From Wyeomyia smithii (lineage: Eukaryota > Arthropoda > Insecta > Diptera > Culicidae), in assembly GCF_029784165.1 (NCBI RefSeq), contig NC_073694.1:43941639-44005638 (forward strand): a stretch of 64,000 nt of DNA, read 5' to 3'. The notes under the pieces are model-generated. The model saw only the letters and a list, made by a program, of their open reading frames with translations, was not told the origin of the DNA and ran no database searches. Below, piece by piece: positions 21,991-35,508 of the stretch. Position 1 is the stretch's first letter, and each line of letters opens with the position of its first letter. A program made the position numbers and the translations under genes.

Positions 21991-24900
21991 TATAAATGAA
22001 ATTTTTCTATTTTTAGTAACCGTACTTTTTGGTAAATTAGATATTGTTTTTTATTCATTTTACAGTAAATTATAAATTTCTGTATAAATAAACATGATTT
22101 GTAAATATTTACAGATATATGAATCTAATATTCGGAAAAGCTGTGTGTCACTTTTTAATCCTCTGTTTCTTTAATCGATGGAAACATGAAATCACCAATA
22201 ATACTTGTAAAATTTTACAAAAAAACTTATTCGGCATTTATCTGATATAATGATACACCTACCAACATGCATAAAAGACTCTATGATTGTTTCTTTCACT
22301 AAAATAACGATCTCAACCGGACCGGACCGGACCAAACTCCGGACCAGAACCGGAACAGAGTCAATCAGACCGGACCCAAATCGTACCGGAACGAGCTCGC
22401 GAAGCCTGTGAAGGATCTACCGCAACGTCAAGATCTGATCCGTTGTCAATCGCCCGTTCACAATATTCTTTCGGAAGAAAAAATATTGTTTAATTTTTTT
22501 TCAGATTTTTAGTTTTCCAAATTGGGTAGAAAAATATTATAAGATATTAGTTTCACTTTCGCCACGTCCCATAATGTACGAGTTACACTGTGCCGCTGCA
22601 TCGGCAAGTCGCGCCCGTCCGAAGTTTGAAACTGCTACGACGAAACTAAACATGACATAAAGCTCCGGAAAGCGCTCACGAAGCGATTTGCTTCGACAAG
22701 TTTGCGCGCTTACAGTTTTTGCTTGTTCTATTACACGGAAAGCAGTATCAGCTCAATTACAAATTGAATAATCTGCTTGTAAAGTTTCGCATTTCTGTTT
22801 CGCCGTGAAGTGTCGCAGTGAGTTTTCAGTTCTTCTCTGCCGGCGTGATACACGAGAATGAATGTTTATTCTGTTGGCCGCTCGAATTGTTTGAGGCGTT
22901 TTATGTTGTTTTTTGTTTTCTACTGAAAATTCAATTGTGGTGGCAGTGAGCGTTCGTTCTGAGAAGTTTTGAATTGAAAATTAGAAATTCGTAGGTATGT
23001 AATCAATAATAAAAGCGACTGTTAAAGTCGTAGTTAATTCTATTCGTAACATTTTTAGATTAAATGCTTATCGTAGTACTAATTCGTACACATTAACATT
23101 TCAATTTGACTGCTTTCAACTCTTTTTTTATAACATCTCAAGCTGGGTAAACGCGAAGCGCAACAGTGTGTTAAATGAAATATTACGTCAATGAAAATAT
23201 TTCCTTCTAATTACACTCTCACTCGAACTTAGTAAGTATCGCTAAAAATACAAGTTTGACATCTTACGTTTCACTCACGAGCCCCAGTACATATTCGAGG
23301 CAAGTCAAAGTACCTTTAGCTACCCCTTTTGTGTTTCCTCCAGCTGCGGAGGATGACAGAATGGAAAAGTTTTTTCGCCCGGAATGAGTAATGTTTTATC
23401 TTTTCTTACCGGGTGGGAGAGGTTTGGGCTGTTGTGTTCCGTTCGGCCGGTGAAAACTCGAAATTTCTTTTTGGAGGCTGGTTTTCAAGCCCCCCGGAAG
23501 CCCTAGACGAGGAAACGAATGGGAACAGCTCTGGAGCAGGGAGTTTTTCCAAAGTTTCCGCCGTCAGACGGCAAACAGTCTTTGGGTAGACATCCATTTC
23601 TGGCGATCGGTTAATGAATTGACTGATGCCATTTTTCTGCTTGGTATTAATTTGAAAGAAAGGTTTTCAGTTTTCCAACTTGTAGCGGAATGGATGTTCC
23701 AGATTATCTTTACTTTTAGAAAGCAAAGTAATCGGTCATTTGCCTGGGTTTATTTTTCAATCCACCTTGAGTGAACGATGGATCTTTATATTATCTTTCG
23801 TTTTTTTTTGGCTCAACACTTTTGTAGAGATGTTCTGATTTATGAGCTCTATGGAGGCATGTTATACTCTCTATCCATCCTAGAGACATGTAAGTTAGTA
23901 AATATTTGTTTTTCATCTTGTGAACATTGTGCAATTATTTCTAGTAATTAATGTTTGAGTTTTGGTAGTACATTCAGTTGAAATTTTTTAGTTCAGCAAC
24001 ATACTCACATTATAAAATTTGGTCGTGAGTGATACAACAACTAATCTCATACGATTTCAGTTGTATTATTGTTGTAAATATTGTGCAGCGGTGGTCACCG
24101 ACCAAAAATCGTTTTACTACGACGTCCCGAACTTGTCTCATCGCGTATCAAAAACAAAACACAACTGACAGATTGCGTAGATAGAGTAAGCACTCTCATT
24201 AATATTTTTATATAATATACTATTTGAACGGAAAAGGCAAACATTCGAAAACTTGTATTCGAGTATATTGAACACGGTGTAATGATTCCAAGAATAGCAA
24301 GAAAATTGTAAATCCAAATTTGTCCTAGAATCAAGTCAATTTTCATATGTAAAACATGTGAAATAAAAACATTGCTATAAAGTCCCAGATTCCAGATTTG
24401 TCAGGGTTCAATGGTGATACTATATTTTTAATCTGAATCCTGGTTTCTTTAAACGAACTCACTTCACTTATTGAATCAATTACTGTTGCCGTAGAGATAT
24501 AAATATGCGACGTGAGTTTCCTAAAAATCATCAAAATTATTCACCAAACACCAAACACCGCCATACATCTCTGTATCTTTTTTGGGACCAATAATTTCGT
24601 CAGGATTCGACCATTACTCTTACTCAACCACCCCCAAATAATGATCCAAAATTAAAATGCTCCCGTGGCCATTCCTCAGTGTGTCGTAAGTCGTCCGTTA
24701 GCGTGGTAAATCATTTAATTTCGCCATTTACGACAATACCAGATTGCTTTGCCGCGATTAAGTATTCGACACACTTCATAATCTGCAATCCTCTTCCCAT
24801 CATCGCCCGCGCTCGCTCTCGGTGGCTAAGTGAATCGCATAATCGCATTTATTGGGTTCTAAAACAATTTTCGCACCAGCGATATTTATCTCTTGCATAT

Positions 24901-27900
24901 TTCATGTCCTTTGCCGCGGCAACGACCGGCACTTTTGGTTGTGGCCGTTTCTGGCTAAATCATCAGCCGTCATGATCCCTTGTCATGGCTCATTTTCGCT
25001 GCTTCCGAACGTGAACGTAAGCGACGCGATGGCACGGATAGCAGCAGCAGCAGACATCTGGAAGGGGACGGATTGCTGAATGTTTGCTTTTCATTTTCCA
25101 CCGTTGGAAGAAATTCACCCTCCACCCTTCACTCGTAAGAGTTTTCGGTTTTTGCCGGGATAATTTCAGCGAAGGAAACCCGTAATGGATACGCGCTTTT
25201 TAACACCTACTTCCATAAAACTGGAGTACCGCTTGATGCGGTCGGCAAAACCGACGGAAGCTCCAATTGTAACATAGGTTTTATTTTGCAAACTCGTTTT
25301 CAGTCTGCTTGATCCAATGTTCGAAGGACATTCTTCCGGCTGCCGCCGATTTAATTCCTCAAGTTCACTCAGCGCGTCCGAAGTTGCCATCCACTTTACA
25401 TGGCTACTAGTGTTGCAAATATAAAATCTGAATTTTATGGAAATTTCTCAAATTAAATTTAATATGGTGCGCACGCTGGCTGCCGCCCTTCGCACTTTTT
25501 ACGAGGCGAACAAATTTATAGTCCCCGGTTTCCGCTATGCGAACACATTGGCAAATTGCCTGGCTATTCCGGCCGGCTCCGACTATCGTTTTGGCTCTGC
25601 GGTTGATGGAGTTCTGGTTTATCATTTTAAACTCGGGGGGTAACTGTTGCTGGTACCCGCTGATATGGAGTGGGAGTGTCAAGATTGCGCGTATTAATGG
25701 ACTAAAAAGCAGATTGGATTTAAGTGGTGGCAAATCGTTTGCCTTTTATACGCGCGAAAGTTCAGTCACTCTCGAGGGGGCGTCTGGGAAAGGTTTTTTT
25801 TCTACGGGCATTTTTCACTGTCAACTGAAGTGCTGTTGGTGACTTTCAAGTTTGTTCACTCTTATTATTCCTGTTCATGGGAAGATAAAAAGAAATCTTT
25901 TTTTTTTCTTGAAAGAACTTCACTCGAAAGGGGAAAACGATATTGGTACCTACATTTGACTGTTGCGAGAAAGGTTCAATAGCGTTGTATAGTCGCAAAA
26001 CCATTTGTTGATTTTCCCATACACGGTAAGCTCCACTTGCTGTTTTTTTTTGAGCTTGTTGAATGTTCCGCTTTCTTCCAGGCAACTAAAATGCGTTTGG
26101 TCGGAGTGTATCTTCGGTGAACTGAAGTGGAAAGCGTATAATTTATGATCATGACATTACGACTTTTTACCAGTGAAAGGCCGTCCCTTCCACAGATTCC
26201 AGCTGTACTTTTGATGTACAATTTAGTGTTTTCTTGCGAACCGTCCTTTGAATAAATGTGGCACAACTGATAATATGTTGTAAGGAAGCTCAAGTTTTTG
26301 TGTGTGCGCTGACTGTCAGTTGCTTTTGGGATTATATATAAATTATTCTAGTCTAACGGTACAACAAATCTGAAAAGAAAAACTGCCAATTTTTTTTCGA
26401 TTGTTTAGGAGTGTAGGCGTTTTAGAAGCAGATACAAAGATAAAAATTGTACAGAAATTTTCGATTTGCAATTGTCGAATTCGATTTTTTTTAAACAAAA
26501 TGTCTCAGCAATGCATAAAACTTCTAGATCTGGTGTTACGGGATTTTTTTTAACCAACTTTCCGCCTGCCATCCTTAAACCGTTTTGACTCTCGGAATCA
26601 AATTTTAAAAAAATGTCCCACTAAACGAAATATAATCTCGACGATCCCACAATTTTATGACATTTGGCATCAAAAATGTATTTTTGATATCAAAATATTG
26701 TATGATTTTTTCATCGGTCAAAAAGTAAAGCTTTGACCGCTTTGAGGCACGACTTCCGGAAGTCCGAGTAAAAAGCTAAGTTAATCTCCTATACCTTTGC
26801 AGAGAACTTGTTATACATAATTCCCTAGACGTGCGGAAAAAAATGCGTCCACCCGGATTGAAACACTGAAGAGAAACTGTCTGTCCTTTTCTATCTTTTT
26901 AATTCTTGATTTAAAAACTTCATTGCTATTGTTTCTTTGTTGTATAGGCATAACGCTATCGTGCAGTCGTCGTTGTTTCTCCCACGGGAAATAAGGTGTC
27001 TAGTATCAGCGCTTTATTCTGGTGAAGGAATGTTGGAAATATACTCTATTTTAGACTATGAAACGGAACGTTGTATCGAAAGTAAAGTGTGACTTTTTTC
27101 GAGAAGACAAAGCTTTTAAGACCTACCGCTGAAAGAAAATCGGAAAGGCGATTTACATATTAGAACTAAACTACGCAACGATTGTTTCAAACAGCATGTG
27201 CGTTGTATGATGAGCGGTATCGCTAAAGATAGCAGAAAAACACGTCATCTTTTACCTTGTTCTCCTATACTCTCTCTTCAGTATTCTCCCGCACTCAAAT
27301 CTCTTGTACAACGCAACCCGAGTTAAAGTGAGTGACGTGAGCGCGCTAAACTAGTGTTTGTTTATTGCCGTTTTGTTACATGACAGTTAGTGATTTAGGT
27401 TACTTCCTCTCTCTCTTTCTTAATCTGCCTCTCTCTTCAATATTCTCAAAATTTATAATTATATATCATTCTTTTAGAAATTTATTTAAAAAAAAAACAC
27501 TGTTTGAGTAACGAAACTTTTTGAGAAATCTTTACCTGCGAGGGATAAAATTGATGTAGGCTTATGAAAGTTAACATAAAATGACCTGTTGGAAAAGGGG
27601 AACTCTATCATTTTTAGTTTCTGGTACTGCTATAGAGTATATCACAGTAAACAGTTGGTGTCTACTCATGACGTCTGAACTAGGTATACTCGCACATGAT
27701 TGGTTCATTGCTCGCGGATACTTGACCTCGAAACTTTTCATCAACTTTTATGTATAAGCGTTGAAATAATAATAAAATCTAGCGTGTTACCAAATCGTCC
27801 AAGATTTTATCTTTAAAACCAAGACGTAGCTCTACGATTCTTTTTAGTGTTTATTTTGCGATTAAGGTCACGACAAACAAATGCTTAGTTTTCTCTTTTT

Positions 27901-28644
27901 CATTATAACGTCTACGAAGCTACTCTTTCTCTGAAAACTTCTCTTCAAAGCCTGGTACAAAAGGTAGCAAAAAGAAATTTTAACTTCATTTCTATTCCTA
28001 AGACAGTACCATCCAGACGGTAAGGTCTAGTCGCAGTAATGCAGGGAAAGGTGATTCCGTCCATCTCGTGCCGGGTTCCGATTCTCGATTCGTCATCGGC
28101 AGTGGCAGTACGAAGAATCTCGCTATGATGCTGGAGCGTTCATCTATTTACTAGCAGCTATGGAATACCTAGTAGCTGATAAGCTCTGACAATGATAGGA
28201 AATGCTGCCGAGATAACAACAGAACGAGAATCATCACACGTCAAATGCAAATACCAATCTGTAAAGACCAGAAATCAAACACTATTGCGACCATCATTGG
28301 CACTTCTAAATGCCCCAATTTTTTTTTTGATTTCTAAGTATTTAGGATTTTTCTGCCACTCATCAAAATATTGCGGATAGTGGTAAAACTCCATTTTATC
28401 CACAGCATTACAAACGGATATTGTTCCTTCGTATGCGTTGAAACTAAATTTCATTACATGAATTTATTGCATGATTTTTAATTTACCTTTTATTTATCTT
28501 CAAAAGTCTCAATACTGAATAGACTCAAACAGAAGCAGTGAGGATGGGAAGTTATAAATTTGCTCGGAAATATAAATGGCACTTTCTAACGCTCGCTGTT
28601 CGTTTGAGAAGAGTAATAAATAGAAGCGTTGGGTGAAGCTTTCC
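21991..28644. other. quiet DNA, no gene recognised
   Basis: About 6.6 kb with no frame over 108 codons and no recognised domain or element. There are poly-T and poly-A runs, a CCGGA-rich patch at 22319-22396, and a CT-rich stretch near 27407-27440. It could be intron or intergenic DNA. No splice-linked exons could be argued. Confidence 0.4.
22319..22396. repeat. CCGGACC-rich short repeat patch
   Basis: CCGGACCGGACCGGACC followed by degenerate CCGGA(A/C) units. This is low-complexity sequence or the subterminal repeat of an unrecognised DNA transposon. No ends or target duplication seen. Confidence 0.5.
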
Positions 28645-28970
28645 TAGCTTAGCTTGACTGACTGCACACATCAATTGTGATTGATCCGAATCAGTAAAAT
28701 TGCATTGCGTGATTGATCCGAATCAGTAAAATTGCACAGTGAATCAACTGAATGGGGCTTGAAGTGACCGACCATTCTCATTGTACAAGTTTTATTGACT
28801 CAATACTTTGGAGAGTCAATAACGACGCCGGCCACGTCTTTACAATCAGGTGGGAAAAGGGGAGAGATGTTGAAGTGACCCTTGCTATTTGGAGACCATG
28901 TTAACCTCTGCATCCCCACAAAGGCCACAGGAAGGAGGTTTTTGTTAGTAGGGAAGGGTAAGTTGGATCA
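28645..28970 (-). mobile_element. retroposon family copy (fragment)
   Basis: Homologous by eye to the 43208-43945 insert and in the same orientation. The plus strand shows a tail AGCTTAGCTTGACTGACTGC (like AGCTTGAGCTTGACGACCGC there), CCGGCCACGTCTTTA, and GGAGACCATGTTAACCTCTG with CATCCCCAC. It carries a tandem 28-bp duplication at 28677-28736 and is diverged. The right border is uncertain. Confidence 0.55.
28677..28736. repeat. tandem 28-bp duplication
   Basis: GTGATTGATCCGAATCAGTA plus 8 more bases occurs at 28677-28704 and again, identical, at 28709-28736, spacing 32. It is a recent local duplication inside the retroposon fragment. Confidence 0.9.
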
Positions 28971-31900
28971 GGATTCACTTCGATAACAACGGTACGCTGT
29001 TGGGAACACGCCCAGTAAGTGACATATTTTAGTAAACTGCAAAATGCTATGAGTCACGATGTGGATCTGATTTATACCGACACCTCTGATTTATACCGAA
29101 AGCTCTTAGACAAATTTGTGGGGTTTACTGGAGAGGATTGCAAGCTGTCATATTTCTTTTTTAAAATTGAATTAAACCAATAAACATTGGGGTTAATCTA
29201 GTGAATATTATAAGTGTATTAGATTCTATGATTTGAATCCGGTTCAAACCAACAATTAGAGATATTGGGACCAAGCACACGTGTGCATGGTTCATATCAC
29301 AAAATATACAAATTTGTTCTATGTTTGAATGGGTTATATATATACAATGTTACATTAAAATGATAGGTTTATACGCGATTTTTTCTCATATAAATCGTTA
29401 GTTTTTCGGGATTTCACATTCAGTCAGTTGTATTTTAATAATTATACTGGTTAAATTATAATAACGCGTGCATCTGTTATAGACCGACGACTGTGAGGGA
29501 AACTTGAACGCGTTGAACGAATCCGTTGGTGTGTGTAAATGAACTAAATCACTTATTGAATCCATAAGGTGGCAAAGTTCCATGCATTCAAAGTTCAAAA
29601 TCCAAAGATGCATATATGCATATGAAACAAGAGAGAACATTTTTCAAATGCCATAAATGTCAATTATTAGCATACCGATATGGATTCATGTCATCCCGAT
29701 TTATAAGACAGCGAAATAGTCACTCAAAAATCAATATTTGTTCAAAAGCTAAAAAATCATGAAAAAAAGCTTGACAAAATACTCACAAAATTATGTCAAA
29801 GTTTTAGTTATTTGAATCTTTAAAATATTGTATAAGATTACAGAAAACTAGCTTATATTTAATATTTCACGAAAAATAGAAAAAAATCTACTCAAGATCT
29901 GAAAAAGAATCCCTCAACCACTGACAAAATTATAAATAAACGTTTGTGTAAATATAAACACAATGCATTTATCTTATACATCGAATTAGCATTCAGCGAA
30001 CAAAGCATTCCGTTACTTTTTTTTCACCACTCGCACACAAACAATAACACCGTTTCCTTGGTGAGGGTCAACACTTTCGAGGAAAAGCGCTCCGCCACCG
30101 CACAGAGGATTATCTAGAACAACAAGCTGGCCAAAATAAGAAAAAAGTTTTTTGTCGCTTCTTGGTGCCGCTATATTTTTTCCAGCAACTTAAATAAATG
30201 CTCCACAAAATGCCATCACTCGATGAACGTTAAACGGTATTATCATATGCTGGGAGCCCTGTAAACATTGTAAAATTTTTAAGCATTTTTTTCTGGGAAT
30301 CGAACCATTTATAGTAACAAGTTGTGCCAGGCATCAAAAAAATGACAATTGATGAATATTTTGCAGCAAATGAGTTCTTTATGTTCAATGCTAATAAACC
30401 GGTTGATAGAAATTCCGAAATTTCAAAATTATAGTTACTCTTAAGCAGTTTTAGAAATTAGTGATTTTTACGTATTTTCGAGCATTTTCAATATTAAAAA
30501 AGTTATCAAATCTCGCGGAATCCGATCATATAATCGTCGGAGGAATGGAAGTTCATAACATCACGAACACATCCTCGCAAATATCTCATCCGGTAACGTC
30601 CGGATTGGCATTTGCGACCCGTTTGAAAAATGTTCTTTATGACGAATTTTGACGTGAAGTGTTCACGCATACACGGGAAATTTCTGTGTTTCAGCTCAAC
30701 AAAGATGAAATGAGATTAGTTTAGTGAATGAATTCCAACTAATTTAAGTTACCTCAAAAATAACTTGATGCACAGAATCAATAATCCAGGTAAATAACAC
30801 ACCGTACAAAAGGCAACCAACCTACGTAGGTTCCACGAGGCATCATAGAATTTGTGAGCATCAAATTAATAGGTCTAAATGAAGATATTTTGCTACATCA
30901 TTTTTCTGGTAAATTCTTCAATTTGTTTCGCTGCCCGTTTTGCGAAAACAAATTATTCGAGCATATTACTTCTTCTGCTCACTAACATTAATAAAGACAC
31001 ATAGGCTATGTAAATGCAAACATTAAGTTGTGTGTGAGATATTTAGAGTTACTTTTTGATATAATACTCGAACCAGCCACTTCCACTTCTCACTTAAATA
31101 TTTCCCAAAATATTGCTAAATAGCAGCAAAAATAATTTTGGCCAGGTTTTCACTCGAGTTACTCCTCTGTGCACCGGATGAATCATTATTACACAATTTT
31201 ACAGGATCATGTCTGGCACAACGTCTTTACACATTCATTATTTCAAGTTTTCGGTCACGTCTTTTCTCACTTGGCACCAGTTTGCAGCTTTTATTGCGAA
31301 CTGCATAACAATATTCATAACTAAATAGCACACTTTTTCTCTGCAGATGGAACTTAACGGTCCAATAACAATAATATCATAAGCAGAATCTTTTTTGCAT
31401 CCACTCGCGGTCGCAACTTGCTACGATCTCTTCCCTTATAGTGGAGTACTACTCGAATAAGTGACCACAAACGTATACAAGCAAATAATTGAAAAATCGA
31501 ATTTTCCCAGAACGGCCGGCCTAGCGGAAAATTGTGGGTATGATTTGAAGCGTTGGGTGAAGCTTTCTATGTTGGAGTTGCGGTAATCTCGTTCGCGACG
31601 CGTTGGGTTGTCATTATAGATTTTAGTACTTACTCCTCACACTTTTCATTCTGTTTTACCGCTCCTGATGACGCGTCGCTGCGCTTGGTCATAGAATTTG
31701 AGCTCAAAGAAGTAGAACAGACGCGTTCGCGGCGCGTTACGCTTCAGCATATCATCAGCCTGAAAGTAAATAGCAGCGCATTTTTTGATAGTAAACTCGC
31801 AAGTACTGTAGTACCGAGATGACAAGGAAGTTGCTAAGCTACGTCACGACGTTGTTATATTATCTACACCGTTACTGCGATTGAAAATTCTTTGACCAAC

Positions 31901-32517
31901 AGGAAACGTCAACATGGGCTGCGTGCACTGTCCGCCACTAGCAATACTCAGAGGGAGAGATATGTGAAGAAATTGTTGTGAGCCAAACGAACACGAAAGG
32001 TAACACATTGAGAGGTATTTGCAATCAGATACAATAAAGGATATTTTTATTTTCACACGTTTTTCATGTTCTTTTGCTAAACAATGAATTGAGAATGCTC
32101 CAAAATTGCTTTATTACAGTGATTTTCAACTGGTGGTTCACAAACCTTTTGTATGGTCAACAAAATAATGATCAATTATGGTAAAAGTATATCAAATTAT
32201 ACATTAACATAAAATTTACCACCTTCACGAGTTTTGGAATGCACTTTATTATTTCAAAGGACTTTCACCGTCATCAACAGTTATACGAGTCGAATGAAAA
32301 AGTTTTTTCAACATCGCGCTTTGAGAAGAGATCTGGCACCCCTGACATGTGAAACCTAGTTGCCAAATTGGCGGTTTTTTCATTGCTTATCTCTCTCTCT
32401 CTTTGAGTATCTCTATCCACCACCACCGCTTCTTGAAAGCTGGATTGCTTCACACACTGTCTACGTCAGAAAGCTACGTACGCAACCGTGGCCGACTGTC
32501 TTGTGGCTTAGTAACCT
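28971..32517. other. no gene recognised
   Basis: About 3.5 kb of AT-rich DNA. The largest frames are 60-90 codons with no motif. GAAGCGTTGGGTGAAGCTTT occurs at about 28624 and again at about 31550, a short dispersed repeat of unknown nature. Confidence 0.4.
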
Positions 32518-32659
32518 GTCGGAGCCAATTAATCGGGACTACCCTAATGGAAATTTTCTCGACTCAGCTCTGGGGTACAGTGTATCGTTGTACTTATCCT
32601 ACAACATGCAAAATGTGCCAAAAACAATATCGATAACAAATTCTCTCAACTAATCTAGT
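32518..32659 (+). mobile_element. tRNA-derived SINE, second family, copy 2
   Basis: Shares with 20998-21237 (reversed) the body AAATTTTCTCGACTCAGC, GTGTATCGTTGTACTTATCC, CAAAATGTGCCAAAAACAAT, ATCGATAACA and ATTCTCTCAACTAATCTAG. The tRNA-like B-box is missing; the head reads GGAGCCAATTAATCGGGACT instead. It is followed by two near-tandem copies of TATACAATTAGAAGC (32661-32675, 32678-32692), the second already LOA sequence. Confidence 0.7.
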
Positions 32660-32675
32660 CTATACAATTAGAAGC

Positions 32676-34665
32676 TTTATACAATTAGAAGCAGAGAAGA
32701 GTGCTTTAAGGATTAAAAGGCTCTTAAAACTCTTTGAAAGTGACCTAACAGGTCATCTAAATATTCTAAAAACTATTCGTATCAATCCCCTAGTAACCAA
32801 CAATGAAGACTAGATGGAGAAAAGATACAGCTTTGAAAGAAGATATCAAATAGTTAAACCTGAGCGCGATGTTTGGGAACGCGGGGGTCCCGATCTCCGC
32901 CCGGGATCAATTGTTTTTTACACAGATGGTTCAGAAATGAACGATCGAGTGGGAGCAGGAGTAACAGGCCCAGGAGTAGATGTATCAATTCCGATGGGTC
33001 GATGGCCAACCGTTTTCCAAGCCGAAGTCCAAGCCAGGGTTGCCAATGTTCCAGTTTAAACTGGATTCCTCCAGTTTTTTTTTTTCAAGTGATCCAGTCA
33101 AACAGTTTATTCCCAAAATCTTCCAGTTTTTTCAGATATTTGCCAGTTTTATCCAGTTTTTTATTCACTCAAGCTCCGACTGGTTTTCGGAAATATTTTT
33201 AAAGCGGAAATTTTGTAGATTGATGAATTATTAATTTAATGAATTATTAATTTATATGAATTATTAATTTTCAAAATAAAATTCCCTGATTTAACATCAA
33301 TTTCCCTGATAATTTTCAGCATTCGGCACAAAAAAGTACAACGTAGATCAACGCAAATCCGAAATCACAGTGAATAAAGTAGATTCGGATATAAAACCAA
33401 ACAGTAGATGTCCCGAATTGATCTTTTGCGGTGAAAAAAAATAGTTTTTGCACTAAAAGCCGCTCAAAAAAATCGCGTCTTGGTTTGAAAAATTTTGCCT
33501 GAATATGTGTCAGTTCTCTGATTTCCCTGATCAAAAAATGAATTCCCTAACACTTTATGATTTTTCAGGTTTTTCCAGGTTTTCGACAACCTGTAACAGC
33601 ATTTTCAGTATACCATCTTCTCGCACGAAACACGGTCAAATAAAAGACGGCATGACATGGTTGAGATAAAACCAAACAAATAGATTTTACCAGACCATAA
33701 AAAAAATCTTCTTTTTATTTTCTGTTGCGTAGCAGTGAAAAAAATGTTAGAGGACTTAAATACCAAAAGATAGCGAAGTCAGAAATGAATGAAATTTAAA
33801 CTCGCTGATGTAACGGAAGGAAATGTTGCGTTAATACTTTTCTTAAATATAAAAGTAAATGGAAAAGCTCTATATCTTAATTTCGAGATAGATTGATTGC
33901 GTAATTTCAAACTGTGTTGCTGTTAGAGGAAAATTTTCAGTCCATAATTTTAACAAAATGTAAAAAAACAAGACAGTTCTGATTAAAATGAGTAAATTTT
34001 TGCGAAGAGTTATCTTTTAAGATCCAAAACTAACACTGACTGGGTTCAATCCCCGTAACAGAAAAGCTCCTTCACAATCTTTTTTTCCTTTTCTCTAAAT
34101 TTATTGGGATCCAGTTTTTTCCAGTTTTTTCTTCAGCCTTATTCCAGTTGAATCGAAAATTTTATTAGCAACTCTGGTCCAAGCTATACTAGAATGTTCT
34201 GTTATTTGCCTACGCAGGAAATACAGACACTCAAACATTTGCATCATGTCCGACAATCAAGCAGCTTTAAATGCTCTGAAGTCTGCAACATGCACATCAA
34301 AACTTGTTTGGGAGTGTTCTCAATCACTTCAAACACTGGGTTGCAATAATCAAGTAAATTTATATTGGGTTCAGGGTCACTGTGGAATCGATGGGAACGA
34401 AAAAGCCGATGAACTTGCAAGACTTGGATCGTCTCATCAGTTCATAGGACCAGAACCTTTCTGTGGCTTATCCGCTTCTTCACTTAAAATGGAGCTGAAA
34501 GCATGGGAAATTTCGAAGGTGGAGTCCAACTGGACAAATACTTCCATTGGTAGGCAGTCAAAGAGGTTTATAACACCGAACGGTCCTATGACTCGCAAAA
34601 TACTGGAGCTTTCAAAGAAAGATCTAAGCACATATACTGGTCTAATAACAGGGCATTGTCCGATG
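32676..34665 (+). pseudogene. LOA-type LINE, copy 5, RNase H split by a hAT element
   Basis: Before the insert: EAEKSALRIKR, LTGHLNILKTIRINPLV with one stop, MEKRYSFERRYQIVKPERDVWERGG, VFYTDGSEMNDRVGAGV and WPTVFQAEVQ (32685-33034). After it: AILECSVICLRRKYR, MSDNQAALNALKS, LYWVQGHCGIDGNEKADELA, GPEPFCGL and LSTYTGLITGHCP (34177-34660). All four RNase H catalytic positions (D, E, D, D) are present. Without the 1142-bp insert the frame runs straight through. It is cut at about 34665, before the zinc-knuckle region, and the remaining 45 codons of the frame are unrelated DNA. Confidence 0.9.
33035..34176. mobile_element. non-autonomous hAT element A
   Basis: 1142 bp, flanked by a perfect 8-bp target duplication GTCCAAGC (33027-33034, 34177-34184). 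Termini are CAGGGTTGCCAAT at the left and CAGAGTTGCTAAT read from the right. Motifs TCCAGTTTTTT recur inside both ends; TTCCCTGAT motifs recur at 33280-33560 and may mark an older nested element. There is no transposase frame. An 8-bp duplication with CAG..CTG ends is the hAT signature. Confidence 0.93.
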
Positions 34666-34883
34666 TCCGGCAACTCCCAGTGGTATTTTTCTGAAAGTAC
34701 AGTTTATCAACAACGAAAAAATACTTTGATTTTGAGCTATACCAATTATTACTGGTGTAATGGCCGTTTCCCCGAAACGCTTTTTTTTTGCGGAGGCTTG
34801 CGGTGATCCTGATAGAGACTCAGCGAGTCTACTGGAATCAAAACACTCATATTATTTTTTTATTTAGTTTAGAAGTGTGCCGT

Positions 34884-35037
34884 GTCCTTGAACGATCGCT
34901 TTTATGAGTATTATGTTTTCAGTGCAAACGGGAACGTTTTTTCCAAAAACTGCACGTTTTGAGCGCCGGAAATTGCATTAAAAATTTTTTTGCGGCAAAA
35001 TGTAACTGTATATTTCAAAAAGCGATCGTTCAAGGAC
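34884..35037. repeat. 20-bp perfect inverted repeat
   Basis: GTCCTTGAACGATCGCTTTT (34884-34903) is exactly complementary to 35018-35037, 114 bases apart. It may be the ends of a small foldback element. No target duplication is evident. Short open frames around it have no motif. Confidence 0.85.
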
Positions 35038-35508
35038 CGGTGAATTTAATAACGAAAATTAATAAAAAGACGAAGGAAATCGGTTTAGTAGTTTTCTCGC
35101 AATTAGGATCACGGCAAAGTCATTTTTTGAGAAACACCATTCCGAGATAAACGCGTATAAAGTTTCAAGTTTGGCTTATGCGGCTATGGCAAGGCGCGCT
35201 GCAAATCACTCTAACTTTCTCCTTATTGCTCAGATCTTCATAAAAATTCGTGGAAATGTTCTCAAGATGTTGTACTTCAAGATAATGCAATAAAAAAATT
35301 TCGATATTTTGGAAACTAAAAAGGTATATAACCCCTTAAAGTACCAATCAGACCCCTTAAAGTACACAAACCATCATACACACATACTACCAGCACTCGC
35401 ACAATCATTAGCAGTTGCCAAACGGCGGAAAGCGAACGCGCCAAATCCGGACAGAATCACTAACATGTCCGGACGTGTTCAGCTAAACTGTTCAGTGCGG
35501 TCCGCCAG

